IMG/VR virus record: IMGVR_UViG_3300011189_000013
Location: 1-53,991 of that record
Direction: 5' to 3' (one strand)
Source of the DNA: a virus
DNA: 53,991 nucleotides
Both the position numbers and the translations under genes were made by a program. A model generated the notes under the pieces. It was not told where the DNA came from. It saw only the letters and a list, made by a program, of their open reading frames with translations, and did not search any database. Positions within the stretch are counted from its first letter, which is position 1; every line of letters begins with the position of its first letter. Shown piece after piece: positions 30,662 through 39,894 of the stretch.

Positions 30662-32176
30662 TTAATTGAGTATTTTTGCTCTTTCGAGCAATATAACAGC
30701 TTCTCCACGTGATAGTTTTTTACCCATCTGTTTTGAACAAGCCACTAAAAAGCGCCGTAGAGACCCGTACTTCTTAGCCGACCCTATTTTTTGCAAACAT
30801 ACATACATGTTTGTAGGAAGGGTTTCTTTTTTACCATCCCGATCATGAATATACATGGCCGTTATGATGTCCCTATTGGATAGAGTATGCTTATGAGCAA
30901 GAAATAGGTTGTTGCTCTCCAGTAAGCTTAATACGTCGAAAACGGGTTTCGTTTTCTCGCCAAGTTCACGTGCATACCGGGAAGCAAAAATCTGATACGA
31001 CTTGTGAATGGAATCATTAGGTGCAATCTCAGACTCGGGTGTCACCTTTTTAGGCCCACCTTCTTCCCCCAATTCCTCTCGCAAATCCTCTACGAGCTTC
31101 CTTCGTATCTTTTCTTTGATCTCATCGGCCACATCATCAACTAGACCCGGATTCTCTTCCGCCGGAGGAGCTTCTTTTTCCTCTTCCTCTCCCCCTTCAT
31201 CCCAGTTTCCGGACTTCAATGCCTGAGACATTCCAGTTTGAATATCCTGTAGCTGCGAAGCTGTTTTCAAAAAGAACTGAGTCCAATCTTCGGTCGGGGC
31301 CATATTGGATTTAATATGAGCCTCTTGGATCATGTCCTGTAATTTATCATGCTCATAGGGGGTAGGCTCTTTGGTGTTCGTCAAATTGAGGATATTCCTC
31401 ATTACCGCTCCCTTAAAGGCGGGGTTGCCGACCCAAGAGGCTTCGATAAACTTTACAGACTCTGGGTCCGTGTAGTGACCACAAAGTTCTGCAACAACCC
31501 GGATCTTTCCATCGGGTCCTACGAACTTGTTACCCTTCTCATACTTGACATGGTTACACAGTTGGGGCTCATCAATCGCCTGATTTCCACACTTGGTGCA
31601 GATGGAATACGAGATCGTGCATCCCATAGACAGGGTGTTGAGATCCCCTGATTCGATCCGTGCTACGAGATCTTTGTGTTTACGATCCGTAGCTACTAGA
31701 ATGTCTACATACACCGTTTCGCCCAGATCACGAGCCACAGCGTCTATGATTTTACCCTTAGACAGCTCCGGGATCTGGATGTGCTCTACATAGTTCTCCG
31801 CCCCAATGAAAGTCTTATAGGTAGCTAGGAGAAGCTTCCTCTCCCAAGCATCCCCATTCTGATTGATATATTTGGAGCAGTCAGGCTTGATGAGATAATC
31901 AGCATGTGGCCGATTAACCTTACTACCATCTGCGATAACCACATCACTACCGGTCTTACCTGACGTATCTTCTACGTCGACAGAAGCGATAATAGTACAG
32001 TGAGTAAGAAGGTACTTGTCCGGGCTGTAATTCTCAATAGTAATAGAAGACGCACGGTTGGCGAAATCTACACTACCCAGCCCAGCATGGGCCATCTTCC
32101 TTCGATAGGAATTCCATCCGTCAAGTCCTACACGGGGTGTTTGTACAACAGCTTTAGCAAACTTGGAAAAGGCCAT
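30662..32176 (-). CDS. Prohead protease with zinc-binding insert and C-terminal extension
   Basis: Matures the prohead by cleaving scaffold and capsid proteins. From the ATG at 32176 (a GTG lies nine bases before it) it is 504 residues. The protease part spans about 1-260: YVEHIQIPELSKGKIIDAVA with a likely catalytic His near 132, and LNTLSMGC with a likely catalytic Ser near 183, as in other phage head maturation proteases. A zinc site follows directly (CTKCG ... CNH, about 193-209), then FIEASWVGNPAFKGAVM. The C-terminal 240 residues are acidic, then helical, and contain FASRYARELGE, similar to Tag A. It is longer than most proteases, so the extension may act as scaffold. Confidence 0.75.
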   Translation of the reverse strand: MAFSKFAKAVVQTPRVGLDGWNSYRRKMAHAGLGSVDFANRASSITIENYSPDKYLLTHCTIIASVDVEDTSGKTGSDVVIADGSKVNRPHADYLIKPDCSKYINQNGDAWERKLLLATYKTFIGAENYVEHIQIPELSKGKIIDAVARDLGETVYVDILVATDRKHKDLVARIESGDLNTLSMGCTISYSICTKCGNQAIDEPQLCNHVKYEKGNKFVGPDGKIRVVAELCGHYTDPESVKFIEASWVGNPAFKGAVMRNILNLTNTKEPTPYEHDKLQDMIQEAHIKSNMAPTEDWTQFFLKTASQLQDIQTGMSQALKSGNWDEGGEEEEKEAPPAEENPGLVDDVADEIKEKIRRKLVEDLREELGEEGGPKKVTPESEIAPNDSIHKSYQIFASRYARELGEKTKPVFDVLSLLESNNLFLAHKHTLSNRDIITAMYIHDRDGKKETLPTNMYVCLQKIGSAKKYGSLRRFLVACSKQMGKKLSRGEAVILLERAKILN

Positions 32177-32200
32177 TTGGGCCACCTATCTCAGTTAAAA

Positions 32201-32686
32201 TTATAGCCATTCATTGAAGGCTTCAGAAGGGTCCTTAATAACAGGATCCCATCCGTATTGTTCTGCCGCCTCTTCTTGTTCATCCTGTCCCATAGAATCG
32301 AGAATATCTCCGGGAGCGATCAGGAACAAACAGTCTGGACAGGCATATAGCTTCGTCCATTTTTTATAGATGGTTTTTTTAAGTTCTGTCTTACATCTTG
32401 GACAGTGAAACTCACCGCAGTCCAGCTCTGACTTAGAGGGGCAATACTGGCGACCTTTGTCTTTCCAGTACATCGCCTCTCGTACCTCATTTGAATTGCT
32501 ATAAGCTACTGTGATGGCAGCCTTCACTTCAAAGTCAGAAAAATTAGGGCGGTGGTGATCATACAGCATCTCATATGCGTCCATCTCCGCGATCCCACGA
32601 TCACAGAAATGACTTGCATCCCTATACAACGGATAGATTCTTTTTTGGTATTTTGAAGCTACGAGATTTTTCATTTTATCACCCAT
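32201..32686 (-). CDS. Zinc-ribbon late protein with Tag A-like start
   Basis: A 161-residue protein from the ATG at 32686 (a second ATG follows at 32674). KMKNLVASKYQKRIYP at the start resembles Tag A. A four-Cys zinc ribbon is at about 112-133 (FHCPRCKTEL ... LYACPDCLFL). The C-terminus is acidic (GQDEQEEAAEQYGWDPVIKD). Its start overlaps the stop codon of the upstream gene by eight bases (ATGGGTGA), implying coupled translation. It lies just before the protease gene. Function unknown. Confidence 0.5.
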   Translation of the reverse strand: MGDKMKNLVASKYQKRIYPLYRDASHFCDRGIAEMDAYEMLYDHHRPNFSDFEVKAAITVAYSNSNEVREAMYWKDKGRQYCPSKSELDCGEFHCPRCKTELKKTIYKKWTKLYACPDCLFLIAPGDILDSMGQDEQEEAAEQYGWDPVIKDPSEAFNEWL

Positions 32687-33311
32687 TGATTGTCTCCAAA
32701 CGGTTTCTGCGCCACTCTTCAAAATCCTCAGACTCAAAATGAGTCAGGGGATATAGCGCTTGAATAAGCATGTTGCCGGGAGTAAGGTGATTATCTCGAT
32801 CAGAGTAGGCCATAAAAGAGACGTCGTGTAGCTCTTCCTTAATAACTACGGGCCTCCTGACATCTACTCTAAAGCGGAAAAGCCCTTCGGTTGGTTGCGC
32901 AAACAGAGAGGCCCTTGCATCCTTTACTTCTGTGGCTATTATAAACTCAGGTGATACCCACTCTTCTGGGTTTGGAGACAATAATCGAGGACGGTAGGTA
33001 AGAACTTCTAGCCCATAAGGCTCTAACTCCCTTACCGCCCCCGACAAAAATGCCTGAAATTTTTGAGCGGCTTCTTTCATCACTCTAAAAATTCTATCAT
33101 TGAGCTGTTTAAAATCACTCAATGCCTGAGCGTGGTTTTCAACCCCACTATCCCAGCGGGGATCCTCTTCATCTACAACCCAATCAACGTCCGTACGTTC
33201 CCGTACAAGACGAGTAATATGCTGCTCTTCATCAAAGACTACTGTCCCTAACGTAGTAGACTGTCCTACTACCTCACGAGAAGAAGCTGGAGTTGTAGAA
33301 AAAAGAGGCAC
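32679..33311 (-). CDS. Unknown head-module protein
   Basis: A 210-residue protein starting at GTG with AAGGTAGG upstream. The N-terminal 60 residues are acidic and polar (TDVDWVVDEEDPRWDSG). A helical segment (NDRIFRVMKEAAQKFQAFLS) is followed by a beta-rich domain (SPEFIIATEVKDARASLF; FRFRVDVRRPVVIKEE) and a helical end (LTPGNMLIQALYPLTHFE). It overlaps the next gene by eight bases. Located between portal and protease genes, it is probably a head accessory protein. No family recognised. Confidence 0.5.
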   Translation of the reverse strand: MPLFSTTPASSREVVGQSTTLGTVVFDEEQHITRLVRERTDVDWVVDEEDPRWDSGVENHAQALSDFKQLNDRIFRVMKEAAQKFQAFLSGAVRELEPYGLEVLTYRPRLLSPNPEEWVSPEFIIATEVKDARASLFAQPTEGLFRFRVDVRRPVVIKEELHDVSFMAYSDRDNHLTPGNMLIQALYPLTHFESEDFEEWRRNRLETING

Positions 33312-33323
33312 AAGGCACCTACC

Positions 33324-33785
33324 TTATCGTTGGCCCCGAGTGTACCAATTGCTTTCGCTGGCGGATCTAGTAGACCGGGTATACCAGTTATCTTCTCCAC
33401 TGGCAGAAACGTCCCAGTCACCATCATTTACAGGGGACAGATCATTATCGTCCATAATCTGTAAGGGATCGTTCTCAAACTGACGCATATAAGGCTCATC
33501 TGCGTCCATCTGGTGAGGCTGGTGAGGACTATCAAACGTATCCATGTACTGCTCGTCCATATCACGCTGGAGCGTAGCAGCGTCTACCTCTTCATCTTCG
33601 TCTTCCTGCTCATCACCGTGATCCTCAGAGGATCTTTCAAGTAGATCAGAAGTCTGATCCAAATAGAGACAAAAGTTGTACGCCTCTTTTTCAGACAGAC
33701 CAATTTCTGCATAACGACTCTCAACATGATTTGAGATCTTGTCTAGACGTCTTGTGAGGGCTTGTGCTTGTTTACGATTCAACAT
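33324..33785 (-). CDS. Acidic head-module protein with a C-terminal repeat
   Basis: A 153-residue protein from the ATG at 33785 (SD GGGAG). The N-terminal 60 residues are helical (RKQAQALTRRLDKISNHVES). The rest is very acidic and low complexity (DHGDEQEDEDEEVDAATLQ; MDEQYMDTF and ADEPYMRQF). It ends with a short tandem repeat, DNWYTRSTRSASESNWYTR. The helix-plus-acidic-tail design resembles prohead core proteins. Its position beside the portal and protease supports that, but it is an inference. Confidence 0.5.
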   Translation of the reverse strand: MLNRKQAQALTRRLDKISNHVESRYAEIGLSEKEAYNFCLYLDQTSDLLERSSEDHGDEQEDEDEEVDAATLQRDMDEQYMDTFDSPHQPHQMDADEPYMRQFENDPLQIMDDNDLSPVNDGDWDVSASGEDNWYTRSTRSASESNWYTRGQR

Positions 33786-33860
33786 ATCAATCTCCCTAAT
33801 GGGGGTTAAACGGGTTATGACCAAGTGAAATGGGATTGCTCCACGCTACTGGTCACGAAG

Positions 33861-33873
33861 TATAAAAGGATTA
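33861..33873 (-). promoter_or_regulatory. Candidate late promoter motif, best copy (TAATCCTTTTATA)
   Basis: The minus strand reads TAATCCTTTTATACTTCG, with TAA also serving as the stop codon of the 33871-35478 gene. It lies 76 bases before the ATG at 33785. I took this copy as the reference for the recurring motif. Confidence 0.45.
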
Positions 33874-35478
33874 GCGACTAACCTGAGACAAACCTGCTTT
33901 CTGGAAGGCACTTTGAATGCCTGCCTGTACTGCACGAGCATTATCAACATGACTCATTTTCGATCCCATATCAGACATCCAATCAAAAAAGGTATCCCAA
34001 AAAGGCTTGGCATGGGAATTTTCGGGGGATGTCAAGTCGAAACCTTGATCCTGTAGATCTTTGAGCGCTTTATCTCTATATGCCAACAATGAACCTTTAT
34101 CGAACATGCTATTTGTATCATCATCATGAAACCTAACCTGCTCGAAAGTCCCCCTAACGCTCAGGTCTTCACGAAGGGAGTCTACAAACGATCTGCGTTC
34201 CCTATCCGTAATAGACACCTCGTCAGGGTTGTCTCCCTCTCCAAAACTAAAATGCATTCGGTACAGGGGCTCATCTTTTACCAACTGAGCCAAATCAGCG
34301 GAGCTAAGAGATTCGACTTTACCTACAAAATCTCCTATCTCCTGCGGGTTGGTAAAATCATATTCGCCGGGGTCAAGGTCCTTTAGGGCCTCAGAATCTG
34401 AATCTCTAATGCCAATCAGTAGCCTATCTGCCGTTGAATTTTTATCCAACATTTTACGATCTCTTACATCTTCTAATACAGAAGCCATCTCTTTTAGATA
34501 GGCTCCCTTTTTAGAATCAGGATCTACCTTTTCCAGTAAATCCTGTGTCTTAGTAAGCTGACCTCCCACGGTATTTAGGGGGGAGAACATAGAGGACTGG
34601 TACCAGTCTTTTTTCTTTTTCTGGAGATCCCGAGCGTCGTCCTCCCCAAAAGCACCATCTGGGTCTTCAATGTCTAGTAGCTCCTCGGGGCTATCTACTT
34701 CCCGAAGATCCACAGTTCTGACCGCAGCGGAAGAGTCCTCATACACCTCCATAATTGACTGAAAATAATCTCGATCTCGATCATTACCCGCCATCATAGC
34801 CATATGCTTATCTGTCTCCAGCTCAAACATATTCTGACTATAATCCAGTGCGTCCCAGCTCTTGATCTGTTTTTTGAGACTCTCTACAGCTTTTTCTCCC
34901 AGCTCCCCCTTAAACTTTGAGGAATCAGGCATATCAGGAGGTAAAGGCTTCTTACGCTCTTGGATAATTTTCATCGCCGCATCGCGCTCTTCCTCAGTAC
35001 CGTTCTCCGCCGCATCATAAAGAGCCTCGGTTTCAAGCTCTCTACTAACCTCACCAGAAGGTTCCTTTTTCTTGGGGGCAGGTTTGGGAGCAGGTTCAGA
35101 TTCCTTTTTAGGCTTTTTAGTAGGCTCAGGGGCTTTGTTTAATACCTTGTCAGAGGACTCACCGTCGATGGTGTGGTTAGAAGGGTCGGCGTCAGGGTGT
35201 TCCTCCATATATCCCTTGAAAGCGGGCTCAGAAGGGAAATCCATAGCTCTCTTCATATAAGTAGAGGCTACATACATTGCCATGACTACGGTCCCACCAA
35301 TGTCTTTGTAGTTCATTGATAGATCCTTATCATCCTTATCTACATCCTCATCCTCCAAACGGATCCTCTCCCTCTCTTTGTCAGGGCGGGGGGCCTTTTC
35401 AGTTGGAGATTTCCGAACGAGGCGCTCCACCTCTTCCTCTTCCTTCTCCGAAGGATCTTTTTTCGATAAGATTACCAT
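33871..35478 (-). CDS. Large charged head-module protein with internal Tag A
   Basis: A 535-residue protein following the portal gene with a short overlap (ATG inside the portal's last codons). The N-terminal 55 residues are highly charged. Residues about 62-82 (VVMAMYVASTYMKRAMDF) are a copy of Tag A. A Pro/Lys/Glu-rich linker (PEPTKKPKKESEPAPKPAPK) leads to a helical C-terminal 370 residues with many Asp and Lys. It ends DNARAVQAGIQSAFQKAGL. Function unknown; its size, charge and place beside the portal are compatible with an internal or core head protein. Confidence 0.5.
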   Translation of the reverse strand: MVILSKKDPSEKEEEEVERLVRKSPTEKAPRPDKERERIRLEDEDVDKDDKDLSMNYKDIGGTVVMAMYVASTYMKRAMDFPSEPAFKGYMEEHPDADPSNHTIDGESSDKVLNKAPEPTKKPKKESEPAPKPAPKKKEPSGEVSRELETEALYDAAENGTEEERDAAMKIIQERKKPLPPDMPDSSKFKGELGEKAVESLKKQIKSWDALDYSQNMFELETDKHMAMMAGNDRDRDYFQSIMEVYEDSSAAVRTVDLREVDSPEELLDIEDPDGAFGEDDARDLQKKKKDWYQSSMFSPLNTVGGQLTKTQDLLEKVDPDSKKGAYLKEMASVLEDVRDRKMLDKNSTADRLLIGIRDSDSEALKDLDPGEYDFTNPQEIGDFVGKVESLSSADLAQLVKDEPLYRMHFSFGEGDNPDEVSITDRERRSFVDSLREDLSVRGTFEQVRFHDDDTNSMFDKGSLLAYRDKALKDLQDQGFDLTSPENSHAKPFWDTFFDWMSDMGSKMSHVDNARAVQAGIQSAFQKAGLSQVSR

Positions 35479-37241
35479 CTGCCACCATCATCGTCTTCTG
35501 CGGGTGGGATATACCGCAAGCCAAGGTATTGTACGATTCGTTCGACCATATCCGATCGATCTTTCATTTCCCGACCGACCTCACTATAAGCAGATCGGAT
35601 TATCTCGTTGAACATAGCATCGTTTACTGTCATCAAGTTCCCGCGCAGCCGCTCTTCTACAGCTTGAGGGTCTAGGTTGAACAATTCGAGGATGTAATCG
35701 ACAGACAACGAACCTTTTTGATACAGATTAAACATCGCATCAAAAGTATCTCGGTTATCCCGGAGTGCCAATCGAGTGAAACTAAGACGGGGATATAGAA
35801 GAATGCGGTTATTAAATTCATCGTATTCGAAAAACCCCTTCTTCTCTGCCACCGGCTTAAACAAGTGCTCCTCTACATAAGTCTGTATACGTTCTCTATA
35901 AAGCATATACCGAGTGTTGATCACCTCAATATTGATCTTCTCACCTGCGTACCCATGAGAGTCTCCAGTCAGCATACTTTCAGTCACCCCAAGACCGGCA
36001 AACAACTGCGCATTCGTGATGTCGTACTCTCCCCGGAGATCCAAAAGGCGGTCCCTCGCAGAGATCTCTTCCCAGTTTACGTTGAAGTTCGTGATAATAC
36101 TGTAGTCAGGATCTAACAGTGCCATATCAACCTGCTCCCGGAGATCCTCTACATCGTACTCATCCATATCCTCTGCCCACACCAGACGTTTAGGCGTCAT
36201 AGCTCGGGAAGCAATAGATGTTTGGGTCTGCCTGAGCTTGTCTCGATAAACTAGAGTCCTGAGACATCGCTGGAGTATACTAGTACCGTGATCCTCACCG
36301 GGGGGCTTTTTACGAGACAGTTGAAAGACGAAAGACCCTTCAAAAGGGTCGGTCCCCAGTGGTAGATTCTCTGCATTAGCGATAAATTCGATAATCTCTT
36401 CTGGTACGTCTTCTAGAGATTCCGCAGCTTGTTGATCTCCCATCGCCGCCGCTTGTACCAGCGACTTGATTTTTTCATCGGGTACCAGCTCTACTCGTAT
36501 TTTATTACTATACTGGAACGACTCTATATTCACTTGATCAGGAGGTAGGAGGATAATCCGATCCCACCCTTTGTAGTTGTTCTGCTTATACTGCTCTATC
36601 AGCAAATCAGCATTTTCTCTACGCTCCAAAGTGGTCGTTGTTTCTCCAGTATCAGCATCCCACCGGTTTACCCTCTCAAGGTACACGTATTCTGGGACCT
36701 CCACATCGCTATCTTCCGCAAAGATGAATGCCTCTCCAATCACGTAATACTCACGGGTGGCATCAATCAGGACGTCGAGCAGCCTTGTCCGCTTAGACAT
36801 ATCCTCAAAAAATCGAAGGATCTCCCTGTTGCGATCTGGATTAGACCCTTTCGGAAGCGTCAGCCTCAGTTTTGATAGGGGCAATTCTGTGTGTAGATCA
36901 ATAGCTTGACCGACAAAAGGGTCGTTGTTGTAGAAAAATCGGTAGTAAGATCTCTGTTCTGAAAGAGTCTGAGGAAGTTCTAGGAAATCAGTAGACAGGT
37001 GGGGGCTGTACACATTAGTAGCCGTGCCCATAGCTGCACCACCATTATTAAAAGCTCCCATTCCACTAGACCCTACGGATCCCCCAAAAAAGCCGGTGCT
37101 ACTTGTAATTTTACGACTTTGAGGGCGTATCTTGGAAGTGGTAGCAGATCTTCTGCGGCTCATCATATTTTGTACTTGTGACACACTAGATACGACCACT
37201 GAATCCTCGTCTTGCTCTCGCATTTTACTTCCTATTGGCAT
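35472..37241 (-). CDS. Portal protein
   Basis: Forms the dodecameric ring through which DNA enters and leaves the head. The 589-residue protein has a typical portal layout: an early segment YYRFFYNNDPFVGQAIDLHT, a wing/stem part with RVNRWDADTGETTTTLERR, and a C-terminal crown/clip part ITNAQLFAGLGVTESMLTGD followed by RYMLYRERIQTYVEEHLFKP. It lies one small gene after the large terminase, as expected. SD GGAG is seven bases before the first ATG; a second ATG six codons later also has an SD. The N-terminal 75 residues are polar and probably flexible. Confidence 0.9.
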   Translation of the reverse strand: MPIGSKMREQDEDSVVVSSVSQVQNMMSRRRSATTSKIRPQSRKITSSTGFFGGSVGSSGMGAFNNGGAAMGTATNVYSPHLSTDFLELPQTLSEQRSYYRFFYNNDPFVGQAIDLHTELPLSKLRLTLPKGSNPDRNREILRFFEDMSKRTRLLDVLIDATREYYVIGEAFIFAEDSDVEVPEYVYLERVNRWDADTGETTTTLERRENADLLIEQYKQNNYKGWDRIILLPPDQVNIESFQYSNKIRVELVPDEKIKSLVQAAAMGDQQAAESLEDVPEEIIEFIANAENLPLGTDPFEGSFVFQLSRKKPPGEDHGTSILQRCLRTLVYRDKLRQTQTSIASRAMTPKRLVWAEDMDEYDVEDLREQVDMALLDPDYSIITNFNVNWEEISARDRLLDLRGEYDITNAQLFAGLGVTESMLTGDSHGYAGEKINIEVINTRYMLYRERIQTYVEEHLFKPVAEKKGFFEYDEFNNRILLYPRLSFTRLALRDNRDTFDAMFNLYQKGSLSVDYILELFNLDPQAVEERLRGNLMTVNDAMFNEIIRSAYSEVGREMKDRSDMVERIVQYLGLRYIPPAEDDDGGRW

Positions 37242-37253
37242 TACTTAACTCCA

Positions 37254-37616
37254 TTACTTCTGTAGAAACTTGCCCAAAAGATCCTCTAAAGACTCCCGGA
37301 CCTCACTGGCCTGCCGCATAACGGCTGCGTCTTCATACTCTTGTTCTAATTCACGTTGCTGTATCCGACCTTCAACATCGGGAAGCCTACGTCGTACCAT
37401 CCTAGACATAGGGAAATTATCTACCATACTACGCAATTGACTCAGGTACCTTGCCTCTCTTCTAACCAAACTTTGCAAATCCGAATCATCTTGACATACC
37501 GACTCCAAAGCCTGTGCTGTCCGATTTAGATTACGGATCTGAACCTGAATGTGTCGAATAGACTCATCCATTTCTGATAGATATGATTCAACTTTTGAAA
37601 GGTCACCCATCTCCAT
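37254..37616 (-). CDS. Small coiled-coil protein between terminase and portal
   Basis: A 120-residue, almost entirely helical protein (VESYLSEMDESIRHIQVQIR; LVRREARYLSQLRSMVDNF). I chose the ATG at 37616 because AAGGA lies eight bases upstream; ATGs at 37625 and 37610 are also in frame. The start overlaps the preceding gene by fourteen bases. Strong heptad pattern. Could be a DNA packaging or portal accessory protein, by position only. Confidence 0.5.
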   Translation of the reverse strand: MEMGDLSKVESYLSEMDESIRHIQVQIRNLNRTAQALESVCQDDSDLQSLVRREARYLSQLRSMVDNFPMSRMVRRRLPDVEGRIQQRELEQEYEDAAVMRQASEVRESLEDLLGKFLQK

Positions 37617-37848
37617 GATCTTCATCCTTTGTAAGTTTTCGTCGTAAATAAACTTTAGCGCATTGGCGTAATAGGCCCCAACTGTCAGTGTCCCCAGACG
37701 CTAGCGCCACCCATGACCCTTCAGCCCGCTCATACAGGGCTCCAATCACTGTGAGATCAACCTCAGAAGGTTTGAACCCTTTATTGATCTTACGCAACAC
37801 CTGCAAGACACAAGTCTCCCAGAAGCGGTCTGAGACGTGCTTGGTCAT
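37603..37848 (-). CDS. Small helical protein after the large terminase
   Basis: An 81-residue basic protein. Its start overlaps the terminase stop (ATGA). MTKHVSDRFWETCVLQVLRK is followed by SEVDLTVIGALYERAEGSWV and LLRQCAKVYLRRKLTKDEDH. No family recognised. The tight coupling to the terminase gene suggests a role in packaging or portal function. Confidence 0.5.
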   Translation of the reverse strand: MTKHVSDRFWETCVLQVLRKINKGFKPSEVDLTVIGALYERAEGSWVALASGDTDSWGLLRQCAKVYLRRKLTKDEDHGDG

Positions 37849-39836
37849 CTTCTACTCCAGCCCGGAACAAGATCTATAGACCGTTTCCCTTGGTAATTAT
37901 GCTTCCTCTGTCTTCGTCTTTGATAAGATCGAGCTGAAATAGATTTATGTTGCGCGCCGTGAGCTTCCGCAATATCCCCAGTCTTTCCAGATCCGGCAAT
38001 ATAATTAGTGTTCCCTACCCGGTGAAGAGTAAGCCACACACTACGTACTAATGCGTCGGCAAAGTCATCGTATTTATTAGGACCGTTAGGGGCCTCGACT
38101 AGCACCACTTTTTTTGACTTCTTTTCAGCTCTCAATTCTAGTAACTGCTTGATATAGGGGGCGTGTTTAACTGCACCTTCACTAAGGACAGAGTTCTCCA
38201 GATCTCCCTCATCGTCGTCGTCTTCGACTTCCCTGATCGCATAATCGTATAGTAGTAGGCGACCATGATACATCAAAGTCTTGAAAGCATCAAACATCCT
38301 AGACGATTCATCTCGGGTAAATTGCTTAGACTCGATCTGTTTCAAGCCCATCTTATCTAGTGTTTGCTGAAAACTGATCCCTTGCCATTGGTCAAACACA
38401 CCATCTACAATATAAAACCGCTTTGAGAGAGCCTGTATCCACTCCGCTAAGGCATCAAAGTCCAACATGTCCGTATTATGCAATTCCTTTGCGTACGGAA
38501 TAATCGGCTCCTCCAGATGTGGATTTAGATCGTACCAACTCTTCCCGGCTTGCCACTCCTCATGATAAACCAGCCGAATTTTGTCGCCATCGGGTCGTGT
38601 AAGAGCCACAGAGGTACGGTCACCTTTAACCGCCAAGTCAAGCCCTAAACTATGTGGGACACGGGGCTTACCTTTAACGGAGGGACGTAGATCTGTATCC
38701 AAACAGACCATAAGGTCTTTTTCTCTCTCAATCCACGCCATTACCCGGTCAGTGAATTCAGCCCCGAACTCTGTAGCGAAAGCTACTGGATCTTTTCCGT
38801 GGTGATTCTCTAAGAATCCAATAGGCACTTGGGGGTTAACTTCCCACGTAGGAGCCTGTACCATTAGGATATCTCGTGAAGCCGCACCACCCACTTTTGA
38901 TTGCTCATACTTATCGTAAAACAATCCGTCTTTATTGAAAGGGGAGGAGATCATAATAATACGTCCCTCAGAATCCCGATGCAAAGTCTCTTGCGTTCCG
39001 TTAGGGTCTAGAGGGGCAAAGGTAGCCGTAGAGGGAGCGGCGGCTTGGTACACCGCATCTGCACTGGAAGCTCCCTTATCTTTGAAGAAAGCAACCTCAT
39101 CCAGAATGATTACGATATTAGACAGACCACGAATACCGCTGGAGACAGAGGAGAAAAACATTACCTGTACAGAATCTCGTCCACCGTCTTTTGCTGCCCC
39201 AGTCTGGTCAAGGTCTTGGGGTGTTTGGAACCGCACGTAGCTCTGTGTGTCCCGGCTGAGATAGGGAGTGAAGAAATCACAATTTTGGAAATTGTTTCGG
39301 GTAGCATTGTAGAGGATCTTGGATTGATCCTTAGTGGGAGCGACCATTGAAATGGTAATCTCAGCGCCGTCTTGAACCCCATAATACCGCTGGGGGTTGC
39401 CTTTCCTAAGAAGTCTGTAAATCTCATAGGAGGCAATCATAGACGAGATTAGAGATTTACCACTTCTACGTCCAATAGGTAGAATCAGTTCGTGCCTGTC
39501 GTGATCCTGCTCTTTGATATTACAACGCCCTTCGTTGTAGAGGTACTTCATGTACTCTACTTCGGTGAAGGTGTGGTAGTGCTCCGGCTTAGCACTCTGT
39601 GCATATCTCCATGACTTAGGCACCTTGATGTTGCGTACCTGATCATCAAGGGGGAGATTATAGAAGCATTTGAGAATGAATTTTTGGACGGGAAACAAAG
39701 ACATCCCACACAGCTCTTGGCTGAACCCAAGACCGAAAGGGGACTCTACATACTCAATAATGTTGAGCACTTTACCGGAACTGTATCCGTCAGAAGACTT
39801 GCGCCCTACTTGACGAAAGAGATCTGACATAGACAT
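37845..39836 (-). CDS. Terminase large subunit
   Basis: Pumps DNA into the prohead and cuts it. The 663-residue protein has Walker A GRRSGKS (122-128), Walker B IVIILDE (241-247), and a coupling motif near ISSPF (296-300). The RNase H-like nuclease has acidic residues in LGLDLAVKGD (397-406), FYIVDGVFD (475-482) and DDFADALVR (590-598). The size is typical of T4-like large terminases. SD AGGAG precedes the ATG. The C-terminus is basic (RSYQRRRQRKHNYQGKRSID). It is flanked by a probable small terminase and portal genes. Confidence 0.95.
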   Translation of the reverse strand: MSMSDLFRQVGRKSSDGYSSGKVLNIIEYVESPFGLGFSQELCGMSLFPVQKFILKCFYNLPLDDQVRNIKVPKSWRYAQSAKPEHYHTFTEVEYMKYLYNEGRCNIKEQDHDRHELILPIGRRSGKSLISSMIASYEIYRLLRKGNPQRYYGVQDGAEITISMVAPTKDQSKILYNATRNNFQNCDFFTPYLSRDTQSYVRFQTPQDLDQTGAAKDGGRDSVQVMFFSSVSSGIRGLSNIVIILDEVAFFKDKGASSADAVYQAAAPSTATFAPLDPNGTQETLHRDSEGRIIMISSPFNKDGLFYDKYEQSKVGGAASRDILMVQAPTWEVNPQVPIGFLENHHGKDPVAFATEFGAEFTDRVMAWIEREKDLMVCLDTDLRPSVKGKPRVPHSLGLDLAVKGDRTSVALTRPDGDKIRLVYHEEWQAGKSWYDLNPHLEEPIIPYAKELHNTDMLDFDALAEWIQALSKRFYIVDGVFDQWQGISFQQTLDKMGLKQIESKQFTRDESSRMFDAFKTLMYHGRLLLYDYAIREVEDDDDEGDLENSVLSEGAVKHAPYIKQLLELRAEKKSKKVVLVEAPNGPNKYDDFADALVRSVWLTLHRVGNTNYIAGSGKTGDIAEAHGAQHKSISARSYQRRRQRKHNYQGKRSIDLVPGWSRR

Positions 39837-39894
39837 CAGTGACTCCTAAATCATGTGAACCCCGATCATGGTAGTGTGATAGTCTGGTGGGTGA

